Assembly: GCF_027943255.1 (NCBI RefSeq)
Contig: NC_072893.1
Span: 97,347,784-97,411,783 of the forward strand
Length of the DNA: 64,000 nucleotides
Direction: 5' to 3'
Source of the DNA: Anastrepha obliqua
Lineage: Eukaryota > Arthropoda > Insecta > Diptera > Tephritidae
Part shown: positions 20,483 through 30,779 of the stretch, piece after piece
Position numbering within the stretch: the first letter of the stretch is position 1
Layout of the letters: every line of letters starts with the position of its first letter
Made by a program: the position numbers and the translations under genes
The notes under the pieces: generated by a model
What the model was told of the DNA's origin: nothing
The model's input: the letters and a program-made list of their open reading frames with translations, nothing else
The model's database searches: none

Positions 20483-21768
20483 TGAATAAGTTCGTGCGGT
20501 TTTTTTTCGAAATTTGAAATTTTGATGAATTGAAATTTTTTTTGAAACTTTATTGACGTAAAATGGTTACAAATTTGTATTGTCCATCGCTTACTACTAC
20601 TTTTTCCCATCTTTCTGGCAATTCACGGATTCCCTTTGTGAAAAATTCGGTCGGTTTTGCCGCAATCCACGAATCGATCCATTTTTTGACTTCATCGTAA
20701 TTACGGAAGTGCTGGTCAGCCAGGCCATGTTGCATCGATCGGAAGAGATAGTAATCGGATGGCGCAAGGTCTGGACTATACGGCGGGTGGGGTAGGACAT
20801 CGCATTTGAGCGTTTCTAAGTATGTTTTGACCACTTGTGCAACATGTGGCCGAGCATTGTCATGTTGCAAAATAACTTTGTCGTGTCTATCGGCGTATTG
20901 CGGCCGTTTTTCTCGCAGTGCTCGGCTCAAACGCATCAATTGTCGTCGGTAGACATCCCCCGTAATCGTTTCATTCGGTTTCAGTAGCTCATAATACACA
21001 ACACCCAGCTGGTCCCACCAGATACACAGCATAACCTTCAGGCCATGAATATTCTGCGCCGACGTCGATGTTGAAGCATGGCCAGGGTATCCATACGTTG
21101 CCCGACGTTTTGGATTGTCGTAATGGACCCACTTTTCATCGCCAGTCACAATTCGATGCAAAAAACCCTTTCTTTTGTGCCGTTGAAGCAGTTGTTCGCA
21201 TGCCATAAAACGGCGTTCAACGTCTCTTGGCTTCAATTCATACGGCACCCAATGGCCTACCTTTCGGATCATTCCCATGGCTTTTAAACGTTTGGAAATG
21301 GTTGATTGATCAACTCCCAAAGTTTTTGCAACCTCTTCTTGCGTTTGAGCCGGATCTTGATCGAGCAATTCCTCCAATTCGGTATCCATGAACTTTGGCG
21401 GCGCACCCTCGCGTTCTTCGTCTTCCAAGCCAAAATCACCACTTTTAAAGCGTGCAAACCACTTCTGGCACGTTCGCTCAGCTAGAGCATGCTCACCATA
21501 AACTTCCACCAAGATACGATGACTTTCGGCTGCTTTTTTCTTCATATTAAAATAATGAAGAAGAATTCCCCGCAAAAACACATTATTTGGCACGAAATTC
21601 GACATTTTCAAGTGTGGTAAAAATATTGTTGTTTACGCTTCAAATAAAAAACTTATACTGACGTTTGTGCCTTACGACAGTAGCTCTCCAATGAATGTTT
21701 GGAAATGTGGATCGATGGAATAATAATCAAGTTACGCCATCTGTTGTAAAACCGCACGAACTTATTCA
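20483..21768 (-). mobile_element. Mos1-like (mauritiana-type) mariner, apparently complete
   Basis: The inverted ends are perfect for 21 bp, beginning TGAATAAGTTCGTGCGGTTT, at 20483 and (inverse) 21768. TA lies outside each end (20481-20482, 21769-21770). The 1286-bp length is that of a canonical mariner. The interior is one uninterrupted transposase gene on the minus strand with short untranslated flanks. No internal deletion or insertion is visible, which makes this the best candidate in the window for an active or recently active transposon. Confidence 0.93.
20550..21611 (-). CDS. Mos1-like mariner transposase, intact ORF
   Basis: The frame has 353 codons. The second Met (21605, MSNFVPNN) is the likelier start because mariner proteins of this subfamily begin MSxFVPN. 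Domains: first helix-turn-helix at about residues 10-60 ('FNMKKKAAESHRILVEVYGE', 'WFARFKSGDF'); second at about 85-112 ('QTQEEVAKTLGVDQSTISKRL'); the WVPYEL linker at 121-126; catalytic Asp158 in VTGDEKW, Asp251 in QHDNARPH and Asp286 in LAPSDYYLF, 34 residues after the second (DD34D); and YSPDLAP at 278-284. The protein would bind the terminal repeats, cut and paste the element into TA sites, and act in the nucleus. Length is slightly above the family's about 345 because of a short C-terminal extension. Activity is not proven. Confidence 0.95.
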   Translation of the reverse strand: MKMSNFVPNNVFLRGILLHYFNMKKKAAESHRILVEVYGEHALAERTCQKWFARFKSGDFGLEDEEREGAPPKFMDTELEELLDQDPAQTQEEVAKTLGVDQSTISKRLKAMGMIRKVGHWVPYELKPRDVERRFMACEQLLQRHKRKGFLHRIVTGDEKWVHYDNPKRRATYGYPGHASTSTSAQNIHGLKVMLCIWWDQLGVVYYELLKPNETITGDVYRRQLMRLSRALREKRPQYADRHDKVILQHDNARPHVAQVVKTYLETLKCDVLPHPPYSPDLAPSDYYLFRSMQHGLADQHFRNYDEVKKWIDSWIAAKPTEFFTKGIRELPERWEKVVVSDGQYKFVTILRQ

Positions 21769-21770
21769 TA

Positions 21771-23104
21771 CAAAAACGAAGTAGACACCTCCTCTTTACG
21801 AAAAAACAGATTTTTTATCTACATAAGTGCATAAATGTGGGCTATCTCAAATGCGAGGGATATATAGAGAAAATCGAAGTCTGGCACTAGTAATGCGCTC
21901 AAGTTTATGCTTTATTGGTATTGAAGTATATATCCAACCGCTCAACTAGACTTTTTGCCGCTGCTTCGGGCACCATTGTTTGGTGAAGAGGCATATTAAA
22001 TGTTGTTGTCTGTAACGCTTTTTGCCACGCCAAGAAAATGCAAAAATATGAGAACAGACATAAACAAAAATTTGCTTGAAGAACAAAAACCAAAGCAGGT
22101 TCGTTGTTAGAGAGGCGGATAATTTTAGAGCTGATTTTTCAATGTTTTTATGACATGCATAGCACGATGGATGATGTATTGAGGGGGTTGTTGCGAGTTG
22201 CTTCCATTGCACCTACAATTCAATCGTTTAACCCTCTACTTGAAACACAATATCAACTCCCGCACAAGCACTCCCACTCGTACTTCGCAAGTACTCCATA
22301 ATACTTGGCATTGGCGTGTTTATAACAGAAATAAAAAAATTTAACAAATTACGCGGAATTACTACCACCTACATACTTATTTGACGCTTTAGACTTCATT
22401 TTATTTTTAATTTTATTTTTTTTACTTTCCTCGTGCTCCTCGTACTTGGCAGTGGTTAGCGGAGCACCCATATTAGTATAACGTCGCTGGATGGCTCTTA
22501 GCGAGAAGAGTGAAAATACTCAACGCCTTATTTCTTAAAATGATAAAGTAATTCAAAAACTGGAGATATATAAAAAACCATACAGAAATTTAATTTAAAT
22601 GCGCTTATAAGCTAATAAAAGTATTCTTTGCAACGCATAATTTTATTATTTACTTATTGTTTTTATATACATATTTTAATTATACCTGCCTATACAATCA
22701 ATTCCTTACAGATTAGTTGTAATTTTCACATGTATTTAGAATACTATACAAATTCAGCTGAGGCAGATTTGGGCTAAGATTGAAGTCAATAAAGCTGCAT
22801 ATTCAATCAGTTCATTATTGGCGTAATTAGTGGAAAGCACTGTGATTTCATGGATGGTTACGTATAGATTAATTAAAAAAACGTTAAATTAGCAAATGCC
22901 CGCTTGGACAAGGAGTGAAATCGTCCTTTGTAATTCGGAGGAAAACCTAGGAGAGATCACAGAAGAGAGAAGATGACAACCGAACAATGGGTAAATTACT
23001 TTCGCCTCACTTTTTCTTCTACTGATAAAATTAATTAGGTTAGTGATATCTAAACTTGCTATATCTGGAAGTGTACCAAAAAAGTGAGACTCAAAATTTT
23101 TGAA
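21771..23104. other. non-coding, nothing recognised
   Basis: About 1.3 kb, AT-rich. Short overlapping frames at 21905-22301 have no protein-like character. Confidence 0.55.
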
Positions 23105-23530
23105 TTTTAGCCCTGAGAAGATGTCATCTCATCCTCAAAATAGTTGCTGCAGAAAGGACACGAATCAACACCAAGTCTCACAACGTGGACAAATAACATG
23201 CAATGCTTGGTAAGGATACCCAGAGGATTCAAGAGCTGTGGCTTTGTTAACCTTAGAAGTCCCCTCGAGTGACTTAGATCTTCCCGTGGCCCGTGGATCC
23301 CACAACTTTGCACGTTTGTGTCCAGCGCTTACTGAGTAGTCATGAAGTAGACTTTACCAGAAGAGATATCTCATTTGCCGAGGAAATAGCCTCGAGGGTA
23401 CCCTGTCTTTCTAGCTCATTCGCCCAGCAGTTTTTCGCTATGTCCTTGTGGACAGGACCCCAATTGAGTCCAATATCGAAGTACTCGGATGCTGCCGAGA
23501 GAGCATCCTGACTAATTTCGCACACGCCAA
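23105..23530 (-). pseudogene. I/LOA/R1-like LINE RNase H and zinc-knuckle remnant
   Basis: The minus strand preserves 'DIGLNWGPVHKDIAKNCWAN' (the RNase H 'WVPGHxDIxGNxxAD' motif, altered). Then come 'GLLRLTKPQLLNPLGIL' and 'VRLGVDSCPFCSNYFEDE', the start of a Cys-Cys-His-Cys knuckle. Order and spacing match the plus-strand LINE at 31041-32440 closely. Frames are broken and both ends are missing. Confidence 0.7.
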
Positions 23531-24013
23531 CAACGAAAAAATGGCCTTAATTGCCACTTGACCCTCGGAGTAAGACTTTATCTCTCCGACATTAGTAAGT
23601 TGTTTCTTCAATCGCGGCTACCTTCGCTGTTGCTATTTACACTATTATAAAGAAATGCAAACACTGCAGACGCAGTAATCTACGCCTACTAATATTTGAC
23701 GAGAGACCTCAATTCCCTCGAAATTCCACAAAGAGGTCTTTTTAAAAATTTGAAACACTTTCGTTTTGACTGTTTCACTATATGAACTTCATACCAACGA
23801 GCAATACCAAAAGCGGCTTCTCACCAGGATATATAAAGTGATTTTAACGAAACGTCGCATTTTGCAATACATGAAATGAGTTTGTATAAAAAATGGAATA
23901 GTGATACTAATTTGAATTGAGCCAGGTTACAATATGAGGGAATACTTCATATAGTGCCTAAAAGGATTCAATGCCTTGCCAAATAAAGATGGTGAAATAC
24001 AATACATAACACA
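23531..24013. other. non-coding, nothing recognised
   Basis: Spacer between a LINE remnant and a decayed mariner. No ORF of note. Confidence 0.45.
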
Positions 24014-24015
24014 TA

Positions 24016-24806
24016 GGCTGAAAAGTCCCGAGACTAACACAGTCACTAGTTTTCTTGCACTCACCTCTTTGCCAGTTACGTTAGGTTAGGTTTGGCAGCC
24101 GCATCGCACATAGAGGCAACGATGCCACTTAGACCACGAAATGGGTCCGTTGTGAAGCCGCGGGGGCTGAGCTACATTTCCCTCTCCATATTAAACCATC
24201 CTGAGCTTTTGACAAAGCGTAAAAGGTTGTTGATACCTAAAATGTATAGATTATCTATATTCGTTAAGGCCAGTTAGGCAGATGTTAAAATTTTATGCTA
24301 TTCTATTCATTGATTTGTGAGTTATTGTGCTAAGAGTGACACTACTATTGTTATTTTCAAAACAATGGATCAAAATAAATTTCGTGTTCTAATTTTGCAT
24401 TGCTTCTTGATGGGGAAAAATACCGTTCAAGCGCAGCAATGAACGTCCAAATGAGGCTGTAACACCAAAAATCATTAAAAAATCCACAAAATCGTTTTGA
24501 GTGATCGAAAAGTTAAGTTGCGTGAATTAACTGACAAGTGGTGCTGTTTAAAGTGGGTGCCGCGTTTGCTCACTGCACCGCCAATGCACCGTGTCACAAG
24601 CCAATCAAAACAATGGCAAAACTACATGAATTGAAATTCGAGTTCACCGTATTTACCAGATTTGGCTCCCAGTGAGTACTGGCTGCTCTCAGACCTAAAA
24701 AAATGTTCGCTGGTAAGAAATTTCGCTCGAATGAAGAGGTTATCACTGAAACGGAAGCCTAATTTTGAGAAGTGTTTTCTTTTTTGGGCCCAGTACTTTT
24801 CACCCC
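24016..24806 (+). mobile_element. decayed DD34D mariner with a LINE tail inserted
   Basis: The left end GGCTGAAAAGTCCCGAG lies after TA (24014). A diverged inverse copy is near 24789-24806. The coding remnant begins at about 24364 (MDQNKFRVLILHCFLMGKN). Later 'KLRELTDKW', 'PYLPDLAPSEYWLLSDLKK' (third catalytic region with Asp replaced by Glu) and 'NFEKCFLFWAQYF' are readable with stops and deletions between. It is clearly inactive. A 190-bp LINE end interrupts its 5' region. Confidence 0.7.
24071..24276 (-). mobile_element. 5'-truncated LINE 3' end with CTAACC-type tail and TSD
   Basis: Perfect 8-bp duplications GCCAGTTA lie at 24071-24078 and 24269-24276 around a 190-bp insert. On the minus strand the insert ends '...GCTGCCAAACCTAACCTAACG'; this terminal CTAACC run is the tail. 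The body resembles the 3' region of the minus LINE at 31668-32195 (a 'GTCTAnnnG...GC' block, then the tail). It is the clearest case here showing that the TTAGG-like runs are LINE tails. Confidence 0.75.
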
Positions 24807-24992
24807 ATGTGTTACATGAAAACTAACCGTTCTATGTTAGTAGATTTGACTAATAATTAGCATTTAAGTAACTTTACGCCTTTTGTAGTTACTTTTTATT
24901 TTCAAGTTTGGCCTAGAGCTTTAGCGATTTTGTGATTCTATTATTTGAGATAGGAAAAATGAGTTTGGAGAAAACTTTAGCAGACGATGTTA

Positions 24993-25178
24993 CTAAAGAA
25001 AAATGCCCGAATGACCACGCCTATATGCGCCAAGTGCAATAAAAGCGATTCCTATTAAAAATAAGAATGTAATAATTTTTAAGCACTTGGTTTTGTTATT
25101 TTCTTTACATTTCACCTTGTATTTTATTTTCTTTGGATTTAATTTTGCATTGCAAAAAGGGCAAAAAGTAAGGTGAAT
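24993..25178 (-). other. short Cys-containing, membrane-like frame of unknown nature
   Basis: Downstream (minus strand) of a mariner end the frame reads 'CPFCNAKLNPKK', 'KCKENNKTKC', then a hydrophobic stretch 'LKIITFLFLIGIAFIALGAY' followed by RRGH and a stop. The shape is a small zinc-ribbon-like start plus one membrane helix. The first part overlaps the mariner terminal repeat, so no natural start is visible. It could be a chance frame or the tail of a disrupted exon. I do not recognise the family. Confidence 0.2.
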
Positions 25179-25684
25179 TTGGTTGTAAAATGAAAAATCT
25201 TTATTTATTCTTGTAATCAATTTCATCCCCTTCAAAATAATCCCCTCTCGATGAAATACACTTATGCCAACGATTTTTCCAATCCCCGAAACATGCCAAA
25301 TAGTCCATTTCCGGTATAGCCATCAGCACCTTCTTCGATTCAGCTTTTATCTCCTCAATCGACTCGAAACGCGTTCCCCGGAGTGGTCTCTTGAGTTTTG
25401 GGAATACCCAGAAGTCACACGGACCCAAATCAGCCGAATATGGTGGTTGCGGAAAGATATGCGTGGAACTTTTGGCGAAATGGTCACGAAGAACGAGTGC
25501 AGTGTGAGACGGTGCATTATCGTGATGCAAAAACCAAGAGTTGTTGGCCCATAATTCTGGTCTTTTTAGACGAACTGCTTCACGTAAACGACGCATAACG
25601 CTCAAATAATATTCCTTTTTAACAGTTTGGCCAGGTGGAAGGAATTCATAGTGCACCACACAACGAAAATCGAAAAAAATCGGG
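25155..25684 (-). mobile_element. mariner 3' half (same family as 63023-64000)
   Basis: The 3' end GGCAAAAAGTAAGGTGAATT at 25159 is the same terminal repeat that starts the element at 63023. The minus-strand frame (25201-25659) reads 'VHYEFLPPGQTVKKEYYLSV', 'FLHHDNAPSHTAL' (second catalytic Asp), 'PQPPYSADLGPCDFWVFPKL' (third Asp kept, Pro/Ala changes in YSPDLAP), and 'NRWHKCISSRGDYFEGD' at the end. The N-terminal half is missing beyond 25684, so this is a 5'-truncated, inactive copy. Confidence 0.85.
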
Positions 25685-26270
25685 GGGAGGCGGAAGATGA
25701 ATTAATTTTTTTGTAGAAATTACATTTCAGTCAGTCCTGGTGTTGAAACTAATCACAACGACATGTGCCACGGCGCCGGAGCTCCACCAAATCAAGTTTC
25801 GGTGATAGCTGCAGCAACTTAGAAGAAAGTCTGAACAGTTTGATATATATTTGAAATTTCGAATGTCTTTCATTTCAGTGATGCACATAGTAAGTAATTA
25901 CTGGCCTATGCAATAACTCGGGCTTTTCCAGCGGCAATCTCCTTTAAGACGTACGACAATGGGATCCATAATTTGTTATAATTAACTATTATAATATATA
26001 TTTTCCGTGTTTTCACTTACTTAACAATTTTTTTGTCCGTCTTAAATACTTTTAAGAGTTAATAAATTGCGTTACACTGACGACAGATTCCGTAGCTTAG
26101 ATAATTAGATTCTCCACAAAAACAACAAAAGGTGGTGGTGAATGAAAGAAAATTTGGAGGTGTAATCTTTAGTCGAGAATCAGCTTTTACGCTTTCACGT
26201 GGAAAATCGGAATGAGAGAATTTATTTAACAACAAAACGCATTTACATATGTCCACACATGAGTGTGTAA
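25685..26270. other. non-coding, nothing recognised
   Basis: AT-rich spacer. The frame at 26059-26319 crosses into the next mariner end and is not credible. Confidence 0.5.
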
Positions 26271-26272
26271 TA

Positions 26273-27422
26273 TTAGGTGCCCAACTAAGTTCCCGCTGTT
26301 TGTCCATAGATGCCGCCAACAGTGTGTGCTAGTCGATTTTAACATAACCCAAACGTCATAAACCGTTAGAAATATGGTAAACAAACTGCTTCCACACATT
26401 AGTGATTTGGTTTTCGTATCATATACTCTTGGTTTTGTGCCGAATAATCGTCATTTGCGGGAAGTGTTGATTTTCCTCTTTCATTCAAAAAAAAAAAAAA
26501 CGGCGGCTGAAGCGCATCGAGAGCTACAAAAAGTTTATGGAGATGCTGCTTTAAGGGAAACAACGTGCCCATATTAGTTCCGTCGCTTTAGAGACGGTGA
26601 TTTTAATGTTGACGACCGTCCGCGTGAAGGAAGGCCAAAAATCTTCGAAAACGCCGAATTGGAGGCATTGCCCAATGAGGATCCGTGTCAAACACAAGAA
26701 AAGCTTGCTTCAGTATTAGGAGTTACCTGCCAATCCATCTTCAAGCGATTGCATGCTTTGGGAATGATTCAGAAACAACGGGTGACGGGTGATGAAAAAT
26801 GGATTCATTACAGCAATCCAAAGAAAATAAAGTCATGGGGACTGCCCGGTCATGCTTCTACGTCGTCGCCACGGCCGAATATTCACGCTGCGAAGGTTAT
26901 GCCATGTATTTGGTAGGACCAAGTTGGCTATTTATTATGAACTGTTAAAAGCAAGCAAAACCATCACTGGGGATCGGTATCGACTTCAATTGATGCGATT
27001 GAGTCGAGGACTGCGCGAGAAGTAGCCGCAATACGTAGAGAGGCATGAAAAAGTGTTCTACAGCATGACAACGTTGTCCAACCCGCGTTGTCCAACCCGT
27101 TAAAACCTACCTGGAAGTACTGAAATGGGAAATCCTACCCCACGCGCCATATTCTCCAGATATTGCGCCGTCCGATTATCACCTGATCCGATCGATGGTA
27201 CATGGTCTAGCTGACTAACAGTTCCATTTAAATTAAGACACCAAAAAATGGCTTGCTCCGTGGATAGCTTCAAAAGATGAACAGTTTTACCGCGACGGTA
27301 TACGAGATCTACCAGAAAGATGGAAAAAAGTAGTAGCCAGCGATGAACAATACCTTCAATGATTCACAGAATAAAGTTGTATTTTCATCAAAAAATCAAC
27401 GAGAACTTAGTTGCGCACCTAA
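26273..27422 (+). mobile_element. mauritiana-type mariner, decayed
   Basis: The ends are TTAGGTGCCCAACTAAGTTC at 26273 and the diverged inverse finishing near 27422. Coding pieces run along the plus strand with many stops. They are 'LGFVPNNRHLREVLIFLFHS', 'KTAAEAHRELQKVYGDAALR', 'CQTQEKLASVLGVTCQSIFK', 'RVTGDEKWIHYSNPKK' (first Asp), 'HAPYSPDIAPSDYHLI' (third region, near 27150-27185) and 'GIRDLPERWKKVVASDEQ'. The WVPHEL linker and nearby residues are deleted. It is related to, but clearly distinct from, the intact element at 20483-21768. Confidence 0.8.
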
Positions 27423-27424
27423 AA

Positions 27425-28075
27425 CAAATTTGAATTAGCTGATGCACTGAACTCAGGGGATTCGACGCAGACATTTTCAGAAGAACGGTTCCTCAGAATT
27501 TAGCTCATTAGTAGTCGCGAAAATGTTGATGAAATATGAATAAAAAATCAAAAGAACTAAAAAAGATGTAAGAGTGGCGTTCAATAAGAGGCATTGGTAC
27601 ATTAGTATTACCTATGTATAAACAATTACCCAAATTGGGACTGATCAAAAAATATTTCCATGGTCTGCGACAATATTCCGAGTCAACGAAGGGACACTCT
27701 TACATACTTTAGCTCTCTTCAGAATAGCACAAATCTTAGACCCTGTTCGCAGTTCCTGAAAGTAACTTTAACACAGGAGTTCCAGAAGAGAAGAGTAAAA
27801 GTAACCATTTATACAGATGGCTGAAAGCCATCTGCCCTCTTTCGATAAAAACTTAAACCTATCTGTGGAAGTGTACTTATATTATATAAGAAGGCTTTAT
27901 CTTCAAATTGTTCTCTTAAGCGCTGTTCTTATAACGAACTCGTGTTTGCGATTTTGTCAAATGTAGCTAAACTTTAATTTTTGGACTAGAAAAGGATTTG
28001 TCATCGACCCTATCAAGGCAAACGTATCTTTTGTAACAATATCTCCATTATGCGCATAGAACACCAAGTGGCAGA
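27425..28075. other. mostly non-coding; possible LINE trace
   Basis: No solid gene. Near 27795-27830 the plus strand reads 'KVTIYTDG' followed by a stop, reminiscent of the start of a LINE RNase H domain, but nothing downstream supports it. Confidence 0.4.
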
Positions 28076-28135
28076 ATAGGTTTTTTCTATTAGCGATCAC
28101 CCTTGGATAAGCGATGGCAAACCCCTGAATGCGTC
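28076..28135 (+). repeat. SINE internal fragment
   Basis: TTTTTCTATTAGCGATCACC, then CGATGGCAAACCCCTGAATG, correspond to the middle of the tRNA-derived SINE (TTTTTCTAATAGCGGTCGCC ... CAATGGCAAACCTCCGAGTG). Only about 60 bp remain, next to the mariner at 28165. Confidence 0.65.
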
Positions 28136-28164
28136 GCCAATAATAAACATATACTTTAAAAATA

Positions 28165-29416
28165 CAGGGTTTGAGTGAAAAGTAATGAGCCTTCCCGCGC
28201 GGAGCGTCTGCCAAGCGATCAACCGAATCGGCTTGTGGGGGAAAATCATCGTTGTACCTTCCCCTTCCACTAGAAACCGGTCCCAGTTCGCTGGCAACAG
28301 CGGTGCAGTCAACATCGCTCCGCGCGTGAAAGCTGTTAGGATTTTGCAGTGGCGAAAATGCAGCGATCGTTGGAGCAACGTTGCTCGATCAAATTTTGCG
28401 TAAAGCTAAACAAAACGAGTACCGAAACCATTGGGCAACTCAAGGAGGCTACGGGGATCAATCTCTGTCCAGTGCCCAGGTAAAACGGTGGCACAAGTCG
28501 TTCAAGGAAGGCCGGGAGGACGTCGAAGACGAACAGCGATCGACTCTCGAGGCATCGTCCAAGGAGTTTGTACCTCCACGAAGCACTGTAAACGCGGCAT
28601 TTTACAAAGAAGTGCTCCTTCGGCTGAAAAACCGCGTCGCCCGGGTTCGGCCCGACCTCGTCAACAATTGGACCCTTCATCACGACAATGCGCCGGTGCA
28701 CACCGCCTTCCTCTGCACCTCTGGATTGGCCAAGATGGGGGTTCCGGTGCTTCCCCACCTTCCCTACAGCCCAGACCTGTCCCCTCCGGACTTCTTCTTG
28801 TTCACGCGCCTGAAAAGAAAGCTGAAGGGGAGGCGTTTCGACTCCATCGAGGCGATCCAAAAAACTGTGATGAGTTTAAAAAATGTTTCCTGCAGTGGAA
28901 GGACCGCTACCAGCGGTGTATTGACGCTCAAGGGTCCTATTTTGAAGAATATTTTTTTTTTTTTTTTTATATTTGTTTATTTATTTTCAACTAATATTAT
29001 TAAGTACTACAATAAACAATAGTATTAGTATAGTAATGATGTGTCGTACAATGTCTCTAGACGAGCTCTCAAATACGTATATTATCTGATGTCTAGTAAC
29101 TTTTCCTTAGTATTGAAATTAATTTTGTTTTAACTTACAAGTTATTAAATATTTTATATCTTTGATGCAGGGAAAAAGGGAACAAAAACGATGCATAGAT
29201 TATTGTTTATAATAAAAGGCTTAAAAGTAGTAAAAGAAGGTAGTCAGACTAGAAAGGTGGTATGAATTAGTGTTGCGTGTCATTTGTTAACCACCAACAG
29301 TTTTTAATAGTAAGGGTGGATTCGGTTTTGTCGCAGCTTGAATATTAGTTGTATAAGCCAAAAGGTTTAATAAAACTGCTTAAAAAAAGGGCTCATTACT
29401 TTTCAATCAAACCCTG
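28165..29416 (+). mobile_element. GC-richer mariner with internal deletion and a retroposon insertion
   Basis: The ends CAGGGTTTGAGTGAAAAGTA and the inverse of CAGGGTTTGATTGAAAAGTA lie between TA pairs (28163-28164, 29417-29418). The gene starts at 28358 (MQRSLEQRCSIKFCVKLNK). A frameshift near 28440 is followed by 'VKRWHKSFKEGREDVEDEQ'. A deletion then removes the middle, with the first catalytic Asp. 'TLHHDNAPVHTAF' (second) and 'YSPDLSPPDFFLF' (third) remain. After 'GSYFEEY' an AT-rich insert (28950-29344) separates the stop from the true 3' end. Base composition of the coding part is markedly GC-richer than its neighbours. Confidence 0.85.
28945..29347 (-). mobile_element. short poly-A retroposon inside the mariner
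   Basis: On the minus strand the insert ends in AATAAATAAACAAATAT followed by about 18 A (28952-28970), i.e. a polyadenylation signal and tail. GAATATT flanks it on both sides (near 28946 and 29341), consistent with a 7-bp target duplication. Deleting it rejoins the mariner's 'FEEY' stop and downstream sequence. The 370-bp body has no ORF. It could be a 5'-truncated LINE 3' UTR or a retroposed mRNA end. Confidence 0.65.
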
Positions 29417-29418
29417 TA

Positions 29419-30779
29419 TATGTATTCTCCGTACAAATATATAAAATTTACACTAAATCAATTTTGATTACAATTATTTAAATTAATAATAATTTTCATA
29501 TGATGCTAAAATTTAATTAGTATATTCACTACAATATGTTCTTAACTTGCGTTTACGTTCTTCTTTGCTAGTAGTTCCTGGCTTCCTGGCTTGCACTTCT
29601 TGTCTACAGCTGTCGCAGCTACTTTTGTTGGGTGCAAGTTTTTATGTACACATTTATTTCTTCTTTCTTTACTATTATACATATTTCGTAATTTATTCAG
29701 ACATTTATCTCCTTGCATACTTTTTCATTGTTTAGTGTTTTGGGTTTTATTTAAGCATCACGAGAAAAATTTTGGATTCAACCTCACCGCAGAAATTCAG
29801 TCTCCGTTCCCAACAACTTCTACGAAGTGCAGTAGAGTTTTCATATCAAAAATAAAACAAGCTTCAGTGTTGGTTTTAACATTATACCTATACTCGTGCA
29901 ATTTCTTTACTGTCTGTTGACTGTTGTAAGCTTGTGGTAAGCACTAAAAAATTTTAATACAATTTTCCTTTTTATTTTCCTGTTTTTAGTTGGGAATTTC
30001 TTATTCCAGTGTACACGTAGTTTGCTGTTTTAACCAGGAAGCAAAAAAATAAAAGTGCAGTAAACCAAGCGGTGTGATTTCTTGCGAATGTCGAATGTTT
30101 GCTCAGCACGTTCAAATTATATCGCACCTAAGAAAAACTTTCCGAATATCTGGTTTTGTTTACTGCACAACTCACACTATTATATTGAAATATATAAGGA
30201 TTGGAGGTGTACGGACCTATTAAGGTTATATGTGCAATGTTGTGCTTGCTTGTGCTTATGCGCTGCCATAGCAGGAGCGATTCGTAAAAGAAAAGTTTCT
30301 TATGGCTTCAGCATATTCTTTCAAGGCTCTTTGCACACAAAGTGATCTAGCAAGTGCTTTACTGGATACTTATTTGATAGCCTCGTAAAATTTGTACAGT
30401 TCACCGTTCCGTAATCTGCATTCTTAGTTGCGTTAAATTCGGGAGAATATTCAGTGTAGCTCCTTTTTGAGTCATTCTCAAAAGCATTCGGTGGTGGTTT
30501 CTGTCCATTGAGAGATAGCTTTACTTTTAATTGCCAGTTTTTTCGAAAGTGATACTTGGTGTTACATTTCAAGGCTGAAGTGGTAATAGACGTAATCGAA
30601 CGGAAGGTACTTCGGCTATTTTAGTGAGAAGCTTTCTTATGCCAATTAGATTTTCATTGACAGCCGATCAATGTTGAGTAAGTTATTTTCTATTAACTGA
30701 AAGTCACTAGCTTTACAGGCCGTTTGGTGCTTGTGTATGAAGTCAGTATTGTTATACGAAAATAAAACATGACTGGTCT
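29419..30779. other. non-coding, nothing recognised
   Basis: About 1.4 kb, AT-rich. The frames at 29547-30572 are short, mostly hydrophobic by composition, and show no family features. Confidence 0.5.

Noticed and set aside
20550..21611. A host SETMAR-like gene
   Set aside because: The protein is a plain mariner transposase inside its own terminal repeats with TA flanks; there is no SET domain or extra exon.
27795..27830. Start of another LINE RNase H domain (KVTIYTDG)
   Set aside because: Only eight residues match and a stop follows; too short to support a feature.
28336..28860. 174-codon minus-strand and 187-codon plus-strand frames
   Set aside because: Shadows of the GC-rich mariner transposase at 28358-28935, where stops are rare on all strands.
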